The notes under the pieces: model-generated
Database searches by the model: none
What the model saw: only the letters and a program-made list of their open reading frames with translations
What the model was told of the DNA's origin: nothing
From: Streptomyces sp. NBC_00554
GTDB taxonomy: Bacteria; Actinomycetota; Actinomycetes; Streptomycetales; Streptomycetaceae
Direction of reading: 5' to 3'
DNA: 64,000 nt
Assembly: GCF_041431135.1 (NCBI RefSeq)
Contig: NZ_CP107799.1
Coordinates: forward strand, 9,254,501 to 9,318,500
Translations under genes and position numbers: made by a program
Shown here: in pieces, positions 1 to 8,562 of the stretch
Layout: every line of letters starts with the position of its first letter
How positions within the stretch are numbered: the stretch's first letter is position 1

Positions 1-185
1 ATCAGGCCGGTCCCGCCGGCGGCGCGGGCCGCGTAGTGAGCGAAGTGCCAGTCGTTCGGGGCGCCCGTCGACGGCCCCTCCGGTGCGGCCGAGTACTGGC
101 ACATCGGTGGCATCCACACCCGGTTGGGGATGGTGACATCGCGCAGGGTGAAGGGCTGGAAGAGCGCGCTCACGGCGGACTCCAT
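1..185 (-). CDS. NADH:flavin oxidoreductase (old yellow enzyme family), 5' part only
   Basis: Reading the complement from 185 gives the first 61 or so residues of an FMN-dependent ene-reductase of the YqjM class; the rest lies beyond the left edge. The start reads MESAVSALFQPFTLRDVTIPN, followed by the family's PPMCQYSA segment, in which YqjM-type enzymes have a Cys that tunes the flavin and a Tyr near the active site, and then a HFAHYAARAAGG stretch. A GTG at 173 is an alternative start. These enzymes reduce activated C=C bonds of electrophilic compounds with NAD(P)H. The gene is divergent from an ArsR regulator with about 110 bp between them, so that regulator is a likely controller. The family call is firm; the substrate is unknown. 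Confidence 0.85.
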   Translation of the reverse strand, partial: MESAVSALFQPFTLRDVTIPNRVWMPPMCQYSAAPEGPSTGAPNDWHFAHYAARAAGGTGL

Positions 186-211
186 TCGTCGCGGGGCCGG
201 TGTACGCCTCG

Positions 212-227
212 TACGATAGGCATCGTA
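212..227. promoter_or_regulatory. inverted repeat between the OYE and ArsR genes
   Basis: TACGAT (212-217) and ATCGTA (222-227) form a perfect 6-bp inverted repeat with a 4-bp spacer, in the only intergenic space between divergent oxidoreductase and ArsR genes. A TACAAT hexamer (260-265) 28 bp before the ArsR GTG could be its -10. ArsR proteins bind such short palindromes, so this is a candidate operator controlling both directions. This is inference from position and symmetry only. Confidence 0.45.
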
Positions 228-292
228 GTACGGTGGATGTCAAACTACGAGAGGTCTCGTACAATGAGGGTCCCCGACGATGTGGAGTCGCC

Positions 293-652
293 GTGACCAC
301 CGCTGCCCCTGCCCCCAGCAGTCGCGACCTGCCGCACCCCGCGAGCGAGGAGATCCGGCTGGAGTCGGTGCTGCACGCGCTCTCCGACCCCATGCGGCTC
401 CAGGTCGTGCGAGAGCTCGCCGCCGACGGCGACGAGCTCTCCTGTTCGCACTTCGATCTGCCCGTCACCAAGTCCACGACGACGCACCACTTCCGGGTGC
501 TCCGCGAGAGCGGGGTGATCCGGCAGGTCTACCGCGGCACGGCCAAGATGAACGGCCTGCGCCGGGACGACCTGGACGACCTCTTCCCCGGACTCCTGGA
601 CAGCGTCCTGGCCGCGGCCACTCGGCAGGTCGACCGGTCGGCCGGAGGCTAG
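293..652 (+). CDS. ArsR-family winged-helix transcriptional regulator
   Basis: A 119-residue DNA-binding protein. An ALSDPMRLQVVREL segment (about residues 25-40) opens the ArsR winged helix, followed by recognition-helix sequence KSTTTHHFRVLRESGVI and a wing with VYRGT. The single Cys in ELSCSHF is a possible redox or electrophile sensor, but the typical metal-binding CxC box is absent, so metal sensing is unlikely. The GTG at 293 was chosen because upstream in-frame sequence has no family character. It is divergent from an old-yellow-enzyme gene, a common arrangement in actinobacteria, suggesting repression of that ene-reductase until an electrophile appears (inference). Its stop overlaps the convergent permease gene by four bases. 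Confidence 0.85.
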   Translation: MTTAAPAPSSRDLPHPASEEIRLESVLHALSDPMRLQVVRELAADGDELSCSHFDLPVTKSTTTHHFRVLRESGVIRQVYRGTAKMNGLRRDDLDDLFPGLLDSVLAAATRQVDRSAGG

Positions 653-2004
653 GCTCCGGCCGAAGCGGCCTCGGGCTCGGCGGCGGTCTTGGGTGAACCA
701 GCCTTGTTCGGCAGGTGGTTGAAGAGCAGGTTGAGGGCGATCGCCGTCAGGCACCCCGCGCTGATCCCGCTGTTCATCACCGTCTGGAACCAGTCCGGGA
801 ACTTCTCGTACACCGTCGGCACCCCGACCGGGAGCATGCCGATCGCCACCGAGACGGCCACCACGGTCAGGTTGTGGTTGTCCTTGAAGTCCACCTGGGC
901 CAGCGTCCGCAGACCGCTCGCGGCGACCGTCCCGAACATCACCAGACCCGCGCCGCCAAGGACCGGCGCCGGTATGGCGGCGACCACCGCGCCCAGCTTG
1001 GGCAGCAGGCCGAGCAGCACGAGGATGCCGCCCGCGGCGGCGACGACCCAGCGGCTGCGGACCCGGGTCATGCCGACGAGGCCCACGTTCTGCGCGTACG
1101 CCGTGTAGGGGAAGGTGTTGAACACCCCGCCGAGGACGGTCGAGAGGCCGTCGGCGCGCAGACCGTCGGCGAGCGAGCGCGGCTCGATCTTCCGGTCGGT
1201 CATCTCGCCGACCGCGATGAGGTCACCCGTGGTCTCGGTCATCGTCACCAGCGCCACGACCAGCATCGAAATGATCGCCGAGGCGTGGAAGGTGGGCGCC
1301 CCGAAGTGGAACGGCGTGCTGATCCCGACCCAGTCGGAGTCCCCGACCCCACCGAAGTCCGTGAACCCGAACGGCACCGCGACCGCGAGACCCACCGCGA
1401 TACCGATCAGCACCGCGATCCGGCTCAGGAAGGCCGGCGCGAACCGCTGCACACCCAACACCACGGCCAGTACGAAGCCCGCGAGCGCCAGGTTCTTCGG
1501 CTCGCCGAAGTCCGCCGAACCCACGCCCCCGGCCGCCCAGTTGCCCGCGACCGGAAGCAGCGAGATCCCGATGATCAGGATCACCGTGCCCGTGACGAGC
1601 GGCGGGAAGAAGCGGAGCAGCCTCCCGAACACCGGTGCCAGCAACACGATCGCGAGGCCCGCGACGATCACCGACCCGTAGATCGCGGGCAGTCCACCAC
1701 CGGTCGTCCCGATGAGCACCATCGGCGAGACCGCCGCGAAGGTACAGCCCTGCATGATCGGCAGCCGCACCCCGAAGCGCCAGAAACCCACGCACTGGAT
1801 CAGTGTCGCGATCCCGCACACCAGGAGATCCGCGGTGATCAGATACGCCATGTCGGCGGGCGACAGCTTCATGGCCCCGCCCACGATCAGCGGAACCGCC
1901 ACCGCCCCCGCGTACATCGCGAGCACGTGCTGGAGCCCGAAGGCGGCCAACTGGCGTACGGGTGGGACCTCGTCGACGGGATGCACGGGTGCGGTGGTTG
2001 CCAT
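649..2004 (-). CDS. NCS2 nucleobase:cation symporter (xanthine/urate permease type)
   Basis: A 451-residue, roughly 12-helix membrane protein. The LPIMQGCTFAAVSPM segment and the TETTGDLIAVGEMTDRKI loop are the hallmark regions of the nucleobase-cation symporter-2 family; in characterised members these loops carry the Gln/Glu residues that hold the purine base. The AAVSP form is closer to the urate/xanthine (PucJ/PucK, UacT) branch than to the uracil (UraA) branch, so purine uptake is the best guess. The ATG at 2004 has a GGAG site seven bases upstream; the frame stays open further upstream to 2043 without family sequence. It is monocistronic and convergent with the ArsR gene. No purine catabolism genes are adjacent. 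Confidence 0.9.
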   Translation of the reverse strand: MATTAPVHPVDEVPPVRQLAAFGLQHVLAMYAGAVAVPLIVGGAMKLSPADMAYLITADLLVCGIATLIQCVGFWRFGVRLPIMQGCTFAAVSPMVLIGTTGGGLPAIYGSVIVAGLAIVLLAPVFGRLLRFFPPLVTGTVILIIGISLLPVAGNWAAGGVGSADFGEPKNLALAGFVLAVVLGVQRFAPAFLSRIAVLIGIAVGLAVAVPFGFTDFGGVGDSDWVGISTPFHFGAPTFHASAIISMLVVALVTMTETTGDLIAVGEMTDRKIEPRSLADGLRADGLSTVLGGVFNTFPYTAYAQNVGLVGMTRVRSRWVVAAAGGILVLLGLLPKLGAVVAAIPAPVLGGAGLVMFGTVAASGLRTLAQVDFKDNHNLTVVAVSVAIGMLPVGVPTVYEKFPDWFQTVMNSGISAGCLTAIALNLLFNHLPNKAGSPKTAAEPEAASAGA

Positions 2005-2149
2005 GGGCACTCCAGGAGCGGGCGGGGACGCGGGGGGCAGCACCAGACCGTAGGCGACTTGAACAGTTTGTTGATTTCTGGCTTGTTGCCGATGTGTGTC
2101 ATACCCACGGACTTGCCGCCGACTCTGCTACGACCCCCCTGCGACCCCG

Positions 2150-3526
2150 CTAGGACCTGGCCGTCCGTGCCGCGGCGAGCAGTGATGTCCAGTCCGGCAG
2201 CTTGACCACACCCCGCCCGAGCGAGGCCCCGAGCTCCGCCTCGGCCCGCTCGATCGCCTGCCATCCGGCCCACTCGACCGGCGTCAGCCCCGCCGCCCGC
2301 AGCGCCACGAGCGGATCCTCGGGCAGTTCCCGCCGTACGAGCACGTCGGCGTCCTCGAGCAGCGAGGTCACCGTCTCCTTGGCGCACGGCCGGTTGGTGC
2401 CGATGACGCCGGTCGGGCCGCGCTTGATCCAGCCCGCCACGTACTCGCCCGGCGCGATCGTGCCGTCCCGCACGACCCGCCCCGCGAGATGCGGCACCGT
2501 GCCGTGCTCCGCGTCGAACGGCAGCCCGTCCAGCGGCACTCCGCGATAGCCCACCGAGCGCAGCACCAACTGCGCATCGATGTCCTCGTACCGCCCCGTG
2601 CCCGTGACGCCGCCATGGCCGTCCGGCACTGTCCGCTCGAAGCGCACCGCTCCCACTCGCCTGCCGTCGCCTTCTCCGCCGTCGCTCCCACCGTCGGCGA
2701 GCAGTTCGACGGGGCGCAGGAAGAAGCGCAGCCGGATCCTGCGCGCGGCGCCGCGCGGCGGCGTGGCGGCCCAGCCCCGCAGCACCTCCACGTTCCGGCG
2801 GTTGGCGGCCGGCAGCCCGGAGGGTTCGTTGTACCCCGGATCGAGCTCCAACTCCCGGGGATCCACGATCACTTCGGTGTCCGGCAGGGCGCCGAGCTCG
2901 CGCAGTTCCTTCGTGGTGAAGCGGGCCTGGGACGGTCCGCGCCGCCCCACCATGCTGATCTCCGTCACCTCGCTCGCGGCCAGCGCGGTGAGCGCCGCCT
3001 GCGGCATGTCGGTGGGGCTCAGCTCGGCCGTGCCGCGGGCCAGGATCCGGGTCACGTCGACGGCCACGTTCCCGACGCCGATGACCACGGCCGACCGTGC
3101 GCCGAGCACGAATCCGTCGGCCACGGAGTCGGGGTGCGCGCTGTACCAGGACACGAACTCGGTCGCCGACCAGCTGCCCGCCAGTTCCTCGCCCGGTACC
3201 CCGAGGTGGCGGTCGGTGGCGGCGCCCACGCAGTAGACGACCGCGTGGTACAGCTCGCGCAGCCGGGCGGCCGGCAGCCCGTCCGGGCCGATCCGCACGC
3301 CGCCCAGGAACCGCACCCGCTCGTCCTCCAGGACCGCCCGCAGGTTGTTCTGGAGGGACTTGATCTTCTCGTGGTCGGGTGCCACGCCGTAGCGCACCAG
3401 GCCGTACGGGCAGGGCAGCCGGTCCAGTACGTCAACCCGCACCTCGGGCACCTGGCTCTGCTGGACGAGGCCCTGGGCGGTGTAGACCCCGCTGGGACCC
3501 GAGCCGACGACGGCGACACGCAGCAC
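2150..3526 (-). CDS. fprA: FprA-type ferredoxin/flavodoxin-NADP+ reductase
   Basis: A 458-residue FAD enzyme of the adrenodoxin-reductase-like group, which passes electrons between NADPH and ferredoxin, for example to supply P450s. GSGPSG (residues 8-13) binds FAD. PCPYGLVRYGVAPDHEKIKS is the family signature near residue 45, and the GVGNVAVDVTRIL segment is the second Rossmann motif for NADP. The C-terminal GWIKRGPTGVIGTN segment is also characteristic. The length matches mycobacterial FprA (about 456). The GTG at 3526 was chosen because AAGGAG lies six bases before it; the frame is open upstream to 3592. No ferredoxin or P450 gene is adjacent. Confidence 0.92.
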   Translation of the reverse strand: MLRVAVVGSGPSGVYTAQGLVQQSQVPEVRVDVLDRLPCPYGLVRYGVAPDHEKIKSLQNNLRAVLEDERVRFLGGVRIGPDGLPAARLRELYHAVVYCVGAATDRHLGVPGEELAGSWSATEFVSWYSAHPDSVADGFVLGARSAVVIGVGNVAVDVTRILARGTAELSPTDMPQAALTALAASEVTEISMVGRRGPSQARFTTKELRELGALPDTEVIVDPRELELDPGYNEPSGLPAANRRNVEVLRGWAATPPRGAARRIRLRFFLRPVELLADGGSDGGEGDGRRVGAVRFERTVPDGHGGVTGTGRYEDIDAQLVLRSVGYRGVPLDGLPFDAEHGTVPHLAGRVVRDGTIAPGEYVAGWIKRGPTGVIGTNRPCAKETVTSLLEDADVLVRRELPEDPLVALRAAGLTPVEWAGWQAIERAEAELGASLGRGVVKLPDWTSLLAAARTARS

Positions 3527-3677
3527 GCGGAACTCCTTATCCGAAACCTGAACAGTCCGAGGAGATCGCTGATGACTCCAGGATCGCACCACCCGTGCTC
3601 CGCTGACAGGGTCGGCGCGCGGCTCACGCGTGCGTGTCCGTTCGTATGGAATGTGATCATGCGGTTACGTTCCGTAT

Positions 3678-4220
3678 GTGCTAGAAGCATCCTCCCTTAA
3701 TCCGTCCGATCGCCTCAACCTCTCCGACCGCTGCCGTTCGGACGGTGCCGTGTCCGTGTGGCCCGCGTGGGAAGTGCGTGAGCACGCGGGTGTCACGTCC
3801 TGGTTCAACGTCCGGCTGGCCTTCGCGGACGGCGCCCAGGTCGACGTACTCGCCGTGGTGGCTGAGGGCGACGTCTCGATCGAGGACGTACGGGCCCAGC
3901 CGCCGCTGTCCCTCGGTGACCTCGACCTGCTCGCCGAGTGGATCGAGGAACCGCTCTTCGAGGCGTGCGGCGCGCGGACCGCGCCCTCGCACGAACCGTC
4001 GTGCGAGGAGGGGCCGTCGCGCCGTGCCCGGGCGGCGTGGCCGCGCGGCATCGAGGGCCGCCGGCTCGTCGCCGAGGAGTACCTCGCGGCCCAGGGCGAA
4101 GGCCGCGACCCGGTGCTCGCGGTGATGTGCGCGACCGGGCACAGCCGCCGCAGGTCGCTCAAACTGATCGCCGGGGCGCGCGACGCCGGTTTCCTGACAC
4201 CTCGTCACGCGCGCCGCTAG
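3678..4220 (+). CDS. Streptomyces-conserved protein of unknown function (DUF6214-like)
   Basis: A 180-residue soluble protein with a VWPAWEVREHAGVTSWFNVRLAFADG core followed by VDVLAVVAEGDVSIEDVRAQPPLSLGDLDLLAEWIEEPLFEAC. From memory this matches a streptomycete family called DUF6214; no biochemical role is known to me. The C-terminal third is basic and ends in a GHSRRRSLKLIAGARDAGFLTPRHARR segment that resembles the end of a small helical DNA-binding domain, but this is not enough for a function. The GTG at 3678 lacks a clear ribosome site. It is divergent from the FprA gene. Confidence 0.7.
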   Translation: MLEASSLNPSDRLNLSDRCRSDGAVSVWPAWEVREHAGVTSWFNVRLAFADGAQVDVLAVVAEGDVSIEDVRAQPPLSLGDLDLLAEWIEEPLFEACGARTAPSHEPSCEEGPSRRARAAWPRGIEGRRLVAEEYLAAQGEGRDPVLAVMCATGHSRRRSLKLIAGARDAGFLTPRHARR

Positions 4221-4301
4221 GCGGAGCGGCGAGCGGCCGGGGTGGTTGGGCGGTAGTCGGATCCGGCAGGTTATTGAGGCCCGGCACCGAGGTTGCAGGC
4301 G

Positions 4302-4952
4302 CTACGACATGTCGCGCATCCTGCTGATCTCGCTCGTCTGCTGCGCGATCACGTCGTCGGCCATTTCCTCGATCCGGATGTTGTTGCCCTGGCCCTTCAC
4401 ATCCGTCGCCATCGTGATCGCCCCGTCGTGATGCGTGATCATCAACTTCAGGAAGAGCTCGTCGAACGCCTTGCCCTTGGCCGCACGCAACTTCTTCAGC
4501 TGCGCCTCCGTCGCCATGCCGGGCATCGCCTCGTGGGCGTGCTCCGTGGCGGCGTTCTCGCCGCCGTTCGCTTTCAGCCAGCTCTCCATGGCGGCGATCT
4601 CCGGCCCCTGCGCGGCCGTGATCCGCTCGGCAAGCGCCTTCACCGCGCTCGACTCGGCCTGTTTCGGGGCGAGTTGGGTCATCTCCAGCGCCTGCGTGTG
4701 ATGCTCGATCATCTTCTGCGCGTACGTGATGTCCGCGGAGTTGGGGGTGTCGTCGTCAGTCCGCTGCTTCGCGGCGTCCTCGGCGGAAAGAGTCTCGGCG
4801 GCCTCGCCGGGCTTGCCGGGCACGATCACCGAAGGACCGCTGCTCTTGGGGGACTTGGCCTCGGAGCCGGAGTCACACCCTCCCAATGCCAGCACCACGA
4901 CCGCCAGCGACGCCGTGACCAGGGACGCGTGGGACGGACGGCGGAAGAGCAC
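4302..4952 (-). CDS. DUF305 lipoprotein
   Basis: A 216-residue exported lipoprotein. The N-terminus has basic residues, a hydrophobic stretch and an LALGGC lipobox, giving a lipidated Cys at residue 26. The DUF305 four-helix fold follows, with the two family His motifs IEHHTQALEM and ITHHDGAITMA, plus a Met/His-rich HAHEAMPGM insert. The cyanobacterial DUF305 protein CopM binds copper through such Met/His residues, so periplasmic-side metal binding is plausible here (inference). The GTG at 4952 is preceded by GCAGGAGG. It is divergent from the secreted LVIVD-repeat protein, a pairing I recall from other actinobacteria, which suggests a shared extracellular job. Confidence 0.88.
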   Translation of the reverse strand: MLFRRPSHASLVTASLAVVVLALGGCDSGSEAKSPKSSGPSVIVPGKPGEAAETLSAEDAAKQRTDDDTPNSADITYAQKMIEHHTQALEMTQLAPKQAESSAVKALAERITAAQGPEIAAMESWLKANGGENAATEHAHEAMPGMATEAQLKKLRAAKGKAFDELFLKLMITHHDGAITMATDVKGQGNNIRIEEMADDVIAQQTSEISRMRDMS

Positions 4953-5146
4953 AGCGACCTCCTGCGGCACACGAATGGACGGACACCTCAAGGGTGTTGA
5001 TGACCGTCCTAGCACGCTTGCGAACCTGAATGATCAGAAACTTTCATTACGACTGCGTTGCCGTCTGTTGATCTGTGCATGGTGAAGACGATACTGCGGG
5101 GTGTGCGTGAACCGTTCAACTGCGAACGGCTACAAGGGAGGAAGCA

Positions 5147-6649
5147 GTGATCCTGTTGAAAGACCCCCGAACGCGGCACAGACGTCTGGGAGTTGCTCTG
5201 ACCGCGGCCGGACTCCTGGCCGCGCTGCTCACCGCCGGCCCGGCGGCCGCGACCCCCGACCCCGGGGACAGCCCCGTCGCGCAGGAGAAGGTCTCCCAGA
5301 GCGATGCCGCGGCCGCAGAGGCGGCCATAACCGCCGGCGAGATACCCGGGCAGGACGAGATCGTCCACTCGGCCAACATCGAACCCCTCGTGAACATCCC
5401 CAAGGAGGCGCTGCCCGGGACCAACTCGGACCTCGCCTTCCAGGGGAAGTACGCCTTCGCCGGCAACTACGACGGCTTCCGCATCTTCGACATCAGCAAC
5501 CCGAAGGCGCCCAAGACGGTCGCGCAGGTGCTCTGCCCGGGCTCGCAGAACGACATCTCGGTCTCCGGCAACCTGCTCTTCCTCTCCACCGACTCCTCGC
5601 GCAGTGACAACTCGTGCGCCAGCACGACGCAGCCCGTGACGGAGAAGTCGTCGTGGGAGGGCATGAAGGTCTTCGACATCACCGACAAGGCGAACCCGAA
5701 GTACGTGGCCGCCGTCGAGACCGCCTGCGGCTCGCACACCCACACGCTGGTGCCGGAGAAGAAGAACGTCTACATCTACGTCTCCTCGTACTCGCCGAAC
5801 GCCACCTACCCCGACTGCCAGCCGCCGCACGACGGCATCTCGGTCATCAAGGTGCCGCGCAACGCCCCCGAGAAGGCGGCAGTGGTGGGCTTCCCCGTCC
5901 TCTTCCCCGGTGAGGGACCGGACGGCGGCGGCAACCCGGGCTCGCCCACCAACCCGGGCGTCTCCAAGACCACCGGCTGCCACGACATCACGGTCCTGCC
6001 GTCGAAGGACCTGGCCGCGGGCGCCTGCATGGGCGACGGCATCCTCTTCTCCATCAAGGACCCGGAGAACCCCAAGGTCATCGACCAGGTCCAGGACAAC
6101 GTGAACTTCGCGTTCTGGCACTCGGCGACCTTCAACCAGGACGCCGACAAGGTGGTGTTCACCGATGAGCTGGGCGGCGGTGGCGCGGCCACTTGCAACG
6201 CGGACATCGGTCCGAACCGCGGTGCGGACGGCATCTACGACATCGTTGGCAAGGGCGACAAGCGCAAGCTCGTCTTCAAGAGCTACTACAAGATCCCCCG
6301 CTACCAGGCCGACACCGAGAACTGTGTCGCCCACAACGGCTCGATCGTCCCCGTCGAGGGCAAGGACATCATGGTCCAGGCCTGGTACCAGGGTGGCGTC
6401 TCCGTCTGGGACTTCACCAACTCGGCCAAGCCGAAGGAGATCGCCTACTTCGAGCGCGGTCCCCTGAGCGCCACCACGTTTTCGGTCGGCGGCTCCTGGT
6501 CGGCGTACTACTACAACGGTTACATCTACTCGAACGACATCGCCAAGGGCTTCGACGTGCTGAAGCTCAGCGACCGGCGCACGGACCCGGCGAAGCGCGT
6601 CAAGCTGCGCGAGCTCAACGTGCAGACGCAGCCGGACTACTTCGACTGA
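5147..6649 (+). CDS. secreted LVIVD-repeat beta-propeller protein
   Basis: A 500-residue exported protein with a signal peptide (basic start, hydrophobic stretch GVALTAAGLLAALLTAG, AAA cleavage region near residue 36). The body carries repeated blades of the form F.G.YAF....GFRIFDISNPKAPK and MKVFDITDKANPKYVAAVET, the LVIVD pattern of extracellular beta-propellers. Several Cys (for example VLCPG, NSCAST, ETACGSH, TGCHDI) could form disulfides, and a SHTHT motif could bind metal. No catalytic site is recognisable. The GTG at 5147 has AAGGGAGG just upstream. The gene is divergent from the DUF305 lipoprotein, and its 3' end overlaps the convergent TetR gene by 13 bp. Partner binding or scaffolding at the cell surface is a guess. 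Confidence 0.88.
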   Translation: MILLKDPRTRHRRLGVALTAAGLLAALLTAGPAAATPDPGDSPVAQEKVSQSDAAAAEAAITAGEIPGQDEIVHSANIEPLVNIPKEALPGTNSDLAFQGKYAFAGNYDGFRIFDISNPKAPKTVAQVLCPGSQNDISVSGNLLFLSTDSSRSDNSCASTTQPVTEKSSWEGMKVFDITDKANPKYVAAVETACGSHTHTLVPEKKNVYIYVSSYSPNATYPDCQPPHDGISVIKVPRNAPEKAAVVGFPVLFPGEGPDGGGNPGSPTNPGVSKTTGCHDITVLPSKDLAAGACMGDGILFSIKDPENPKVIDQVQDNVNFAFWHSATFNQDADKVVFTDELGGGGAATCNADIGPNRGADGIYDIVGKGDKRKLVFKSYYKIPRYQADTENCVAHNGSIVPVEGKDIMVQAWYQGGVSVWDFTNSAKPKEIAYFERGPLSATTFSVGGSWSAYYYNGYIYSNDIAKGFDVLKLSDRRTDPAKRVKLRELNVQTQPDYFD

Positions 6650-7356
6650 CCGTTCAGCCGATCGGGCCGGCCGTCGGACTGAGGACCGGGCTGATCGTCG
6701 GTCCGCAGGCCGGTCGCGAAGAAGCGTGACAGGTCCGCGTCGTACGTCCCGCCGGGCACCTCGGTGTCCGGCGGGACACCCTGCTCCCAGTCCAGGCGGT
6801 ACCGCTTGAACAGCTCGGCCCGCAGCGTCGGGATCGGCATCGGGACGCCCGGCACCAAAGCCGCGTACACCGCGCCCATCAGCAACGCGCGCAGCATCGG
6901 ATAGTCGGCGGCGGCGTCCGGCGAGCCGTAGCGGGCGACGGTGTCGCCGAGCAGCTGCGCGAGACGCTGCTGATCCGGGCACTGCACGAATCCCTCGGGC
7001 TGAAGGATCCCCGCCATGTGCTGGCGCATCAGCACGGGCTGGTCCCGGGCGAGCCCCAGAATCGCGTCGATGGCCCGCGCCATCCGCTCCCGGCCGTCGT
7101 CGGTACGCGGCTCGCGCTCCAGAGCCTCCTCCAGCGTGCGGTGCATCAGCCGGTGCACGGCCGACTGCACGAGCTGGCGCTTGCCGGGGAAGTAGTACGA
7201 CACAAGGCCGCGCGCCGATCCCGCGCGATCCGCGATGTCCCCGAGCGTCGTCGCCTCGTAGCCCCGCTCGCTCACCAGCTCCACCGCCGCCTGCAGGAGC
7301 CGCTCCCGGGAACGCCGCCGCAACTCTTCATTGACGTCTCGGCTGCGCGGGGACAT
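6637..7356 (-). CDS. TetR-family transcriptional regulator
   Basis: A 239-residue repressor. The N-terminal helix-turn-helix reads LLQAAVELVSERGYEATTLGDIADRAGSARGLVSYYFPGKRQLVQSAV, the standard TetR_N pattern. The C-terminal ligand domain is not diagnostic. The ATG at 7356 has an AGGAG site. An inverted repeat directly upstream overlaps the likely promoter and indicates autoregulation. The neighbouring downstream-facing gene (DUF2630) could be a co-target, but no enzyme or pump is next to it, so the ligand cannot be guessed. Confidence 0.9.
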   Translation of the reverse strand: MSPRSRDVNEELRRRSRERLLQAAVELVSERGYEATTLGDIADRAGSARGLVSYYFPGKRQLVQSAVHRLMHRTLEEALEREPRTDDGRERMARAIDAILGLARDQPVLMRQHMAGILQPEGFVQCPDQQRLAQLLGDTVARYGSPDAAADYPMLRALLMGAVYAALVPGVPMPIPTLRAELFKRYRLDWEQGVPPDTEVPGGTYDADLSRFFATGLRTDDQPGPQSDGRPDRLNGQSK

Positions 7357-7371
7357 TCTGAAACTCCTGCG

Positions 7372-7397
7372 TTGACTGGCTGTCAGCCAACTATACT
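7372..7397. promoter_or_regulatory. operator and -10 of the TetR gene
   Basis: TTGACTG (7372-7378) and CAGCCAA (7384-7390) form an inverted repeat with one mismatch and a 5-bp spacer, 16 bp before the tetR ATG. On the complement the adjacent AGTATAG (around 7392-7397) looks like a -10 element. A palindrome over the transcription start fits negative autoregulation by the TetR protein. Confidence 0.55.
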
Positions 7398-7539
7398 CAA
7401 CGCGTCCGGACCGAGACCCTCAGTGGGCGGCTCCGGGCTGCCGTTCGCCTCGGGTGACGCGGGGGATCATCCGAGGCGGACGCGCGGGGCGGGGGCGGCC
7501 TCCTTAGAGTGGGTGGGAGTGCCGAGGAGGCGGATGGAC

Positions 7540-7785
7540 ATGGATCAAGACCAGATCCTCGCCAGGATCACGGCGATGGTGGACGACGAACGACGCCTGC
7601 GCGAGGCCGTCGCGTCCGGGCAGATCGACAGCTCGACCGAGCACGAACGGCTCGGACAACTGGAGCGCGACCTCGACCAGTGCTGGGACCTGCTGCGCCA
7701 GCGGCGTGCGAAGACCGAGTTCGGCGAGAACCCGGATGAGGCCCGCGTCCGCCCTTCCTCGCAGGTCGAGGGCTATCAGAGCTGA
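7540..7785 (+). CDS. DUF2630 small protein
   Basis: An 81-residue acidic, largely helical cytoplasmic protein. ILARITAMVDDERRLREAVASG, a run of charged residues, then QLERDLDQCWDLLRQRRAKTEFGENPDEARVRP and the VEGY end match the DUF2630 family, found mainly in actinobacteria and of unknown function. The pattern predicts a two-helix coiled coil. The ATG at 7540 was preferred over that at 7534 because the GGAGG at 7525-7530 then has normal spacing. It stands alone between a TetR gene and a convergent HAD gene. Confidence 0.85.
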   Translation: MDQDQILARITAMVDDERRLREAVASGQIDSSTEHERLGQLERDLDQCWDLLRQRRAKTEFGENPDEARVRPSSQVEGYQS

Positions 7786-7830
7786 GGCGGCGGTTGACGG
7801 AGCGGCCGGGAACGAGGCCGCGCCGGGACG

Positions 7831-8529
7831 TCAGCCGAGCAGGCCGAGGATCGGCCGCAGCCCGTCCGGGCGCTCGGTCACCGGCAGGTGGTCCACGAAG
7901 TGCACCGCGCAGCCCAGGGCCGCCGCACCTCCGTCCGCGTGGCGGTCGTCCCCGACCATCAGCGTGTCCTCGGGGGCGATGCCCAGCGCGTCGCAGGCGG
8001 TCGCGAACAGTCGCGGATCCGGCTTCTGGATGCCGTGCTCGTACGACAGGACGTACGCGCCGACGTACGGGTCGAGGCCGTGCGCGCGGAAGACGGGCCG
8101 CAGATCCCAGCCGATGTTGCTGACCACACCGACCGCGATCCCGCGCTCGCGCAGTGCACCCAGCACCTCTTCCGCGTCGGGGTAGGGCCGCCAGGCGGCC
8201 GGGGTCATGTGGCGGTCGTACAGCGTGTCGTGCAGCCCGGGGTCGGGCAGCGCCACGAGTCGGGAGAGCCCGGTGTAGGCGGCCCGATGCAGTTCGGCGC
8301 TCTGGTCCCGGATCGCCCACACGTCGGTGAGGTCGTCCGGCACCGGCTGTGCAGGGGAAGCGCCGCCGGGAAGCGCGCCCGCCGACTCCAGTGCCCGGGC
8401 CGAGCGGACCAACTCCGTCTCGGGCAAGGGGATGTCGGCCTCCGCGAGCGCCGCCCGCAGCCAGGACTCGGTCGATTCGACGCGGAAGAGCGTTCCGGAG
8501 AAGTCGAAGAGCACGCCTTTGATCGTCAT
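7831..8529 (-). CDS. HAD-superfamily hydrolase
   Basis: A 232-residue phosphatase-like protein. Motif I is LFDFSGTLF: the nucleophile Asp is present but the second Asp of the usual DxD is replaced by Ser, which can change phosphatase efficiency. Motif II is VVSNIGWDL, the Lys is in HGIQKPDPRLF, and motif IV is MVGDDRHADGGAAALG. Substrate is unknown; typical members act on sugar phosphates or nucleotides. The ATG at 8529 has GAAGGA upstream; the frame is open to 8559. It lies 33 bp downstream of the PAP2 phosphatase gene and is probably cotranscribed with it. Confidence 0.85.
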   Translation of the reverse strand: MTIKGVLFDFSGTLFRVESTESWLRAALAEADIPLPETELVRSARALESAGALPGGASPAQPVPDDLTDVWAIRDQSAELHRAAYTGLSRLVALPDPGLHDTLYDRHMTPAAWRPYPDAEEVLGALRERGIAVGVVSNIGWDLRPVFRAHGLDPYVGAYVLSYEHGIQKPDPRLFATACDALGIAPEDTLMVGDDRHADGGAAALGCAVHFVDHLPVTERPDGLRPILGLLG

Positions 8530-8562
8530 GAGGGTGATCCTTCGCGGCGCGGCCCGCACAGG

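Noticed and set aside
5009..6982. Very long open frame on the complement strand opposite the LVIVD gene
   Set aside because: It is a by-product of high third-position GC: the LVIVD gene on the other strand has a signal peptide, a ribosome site and recognisable repeats, while this frame is Arg/Val/Gly-rich and matches no family.
7340..7540. An additional small gene between tetR and DUF2630
   Set aside because: The open frame there includes the tetR operator and has no ribosome site; no evidence of coding.
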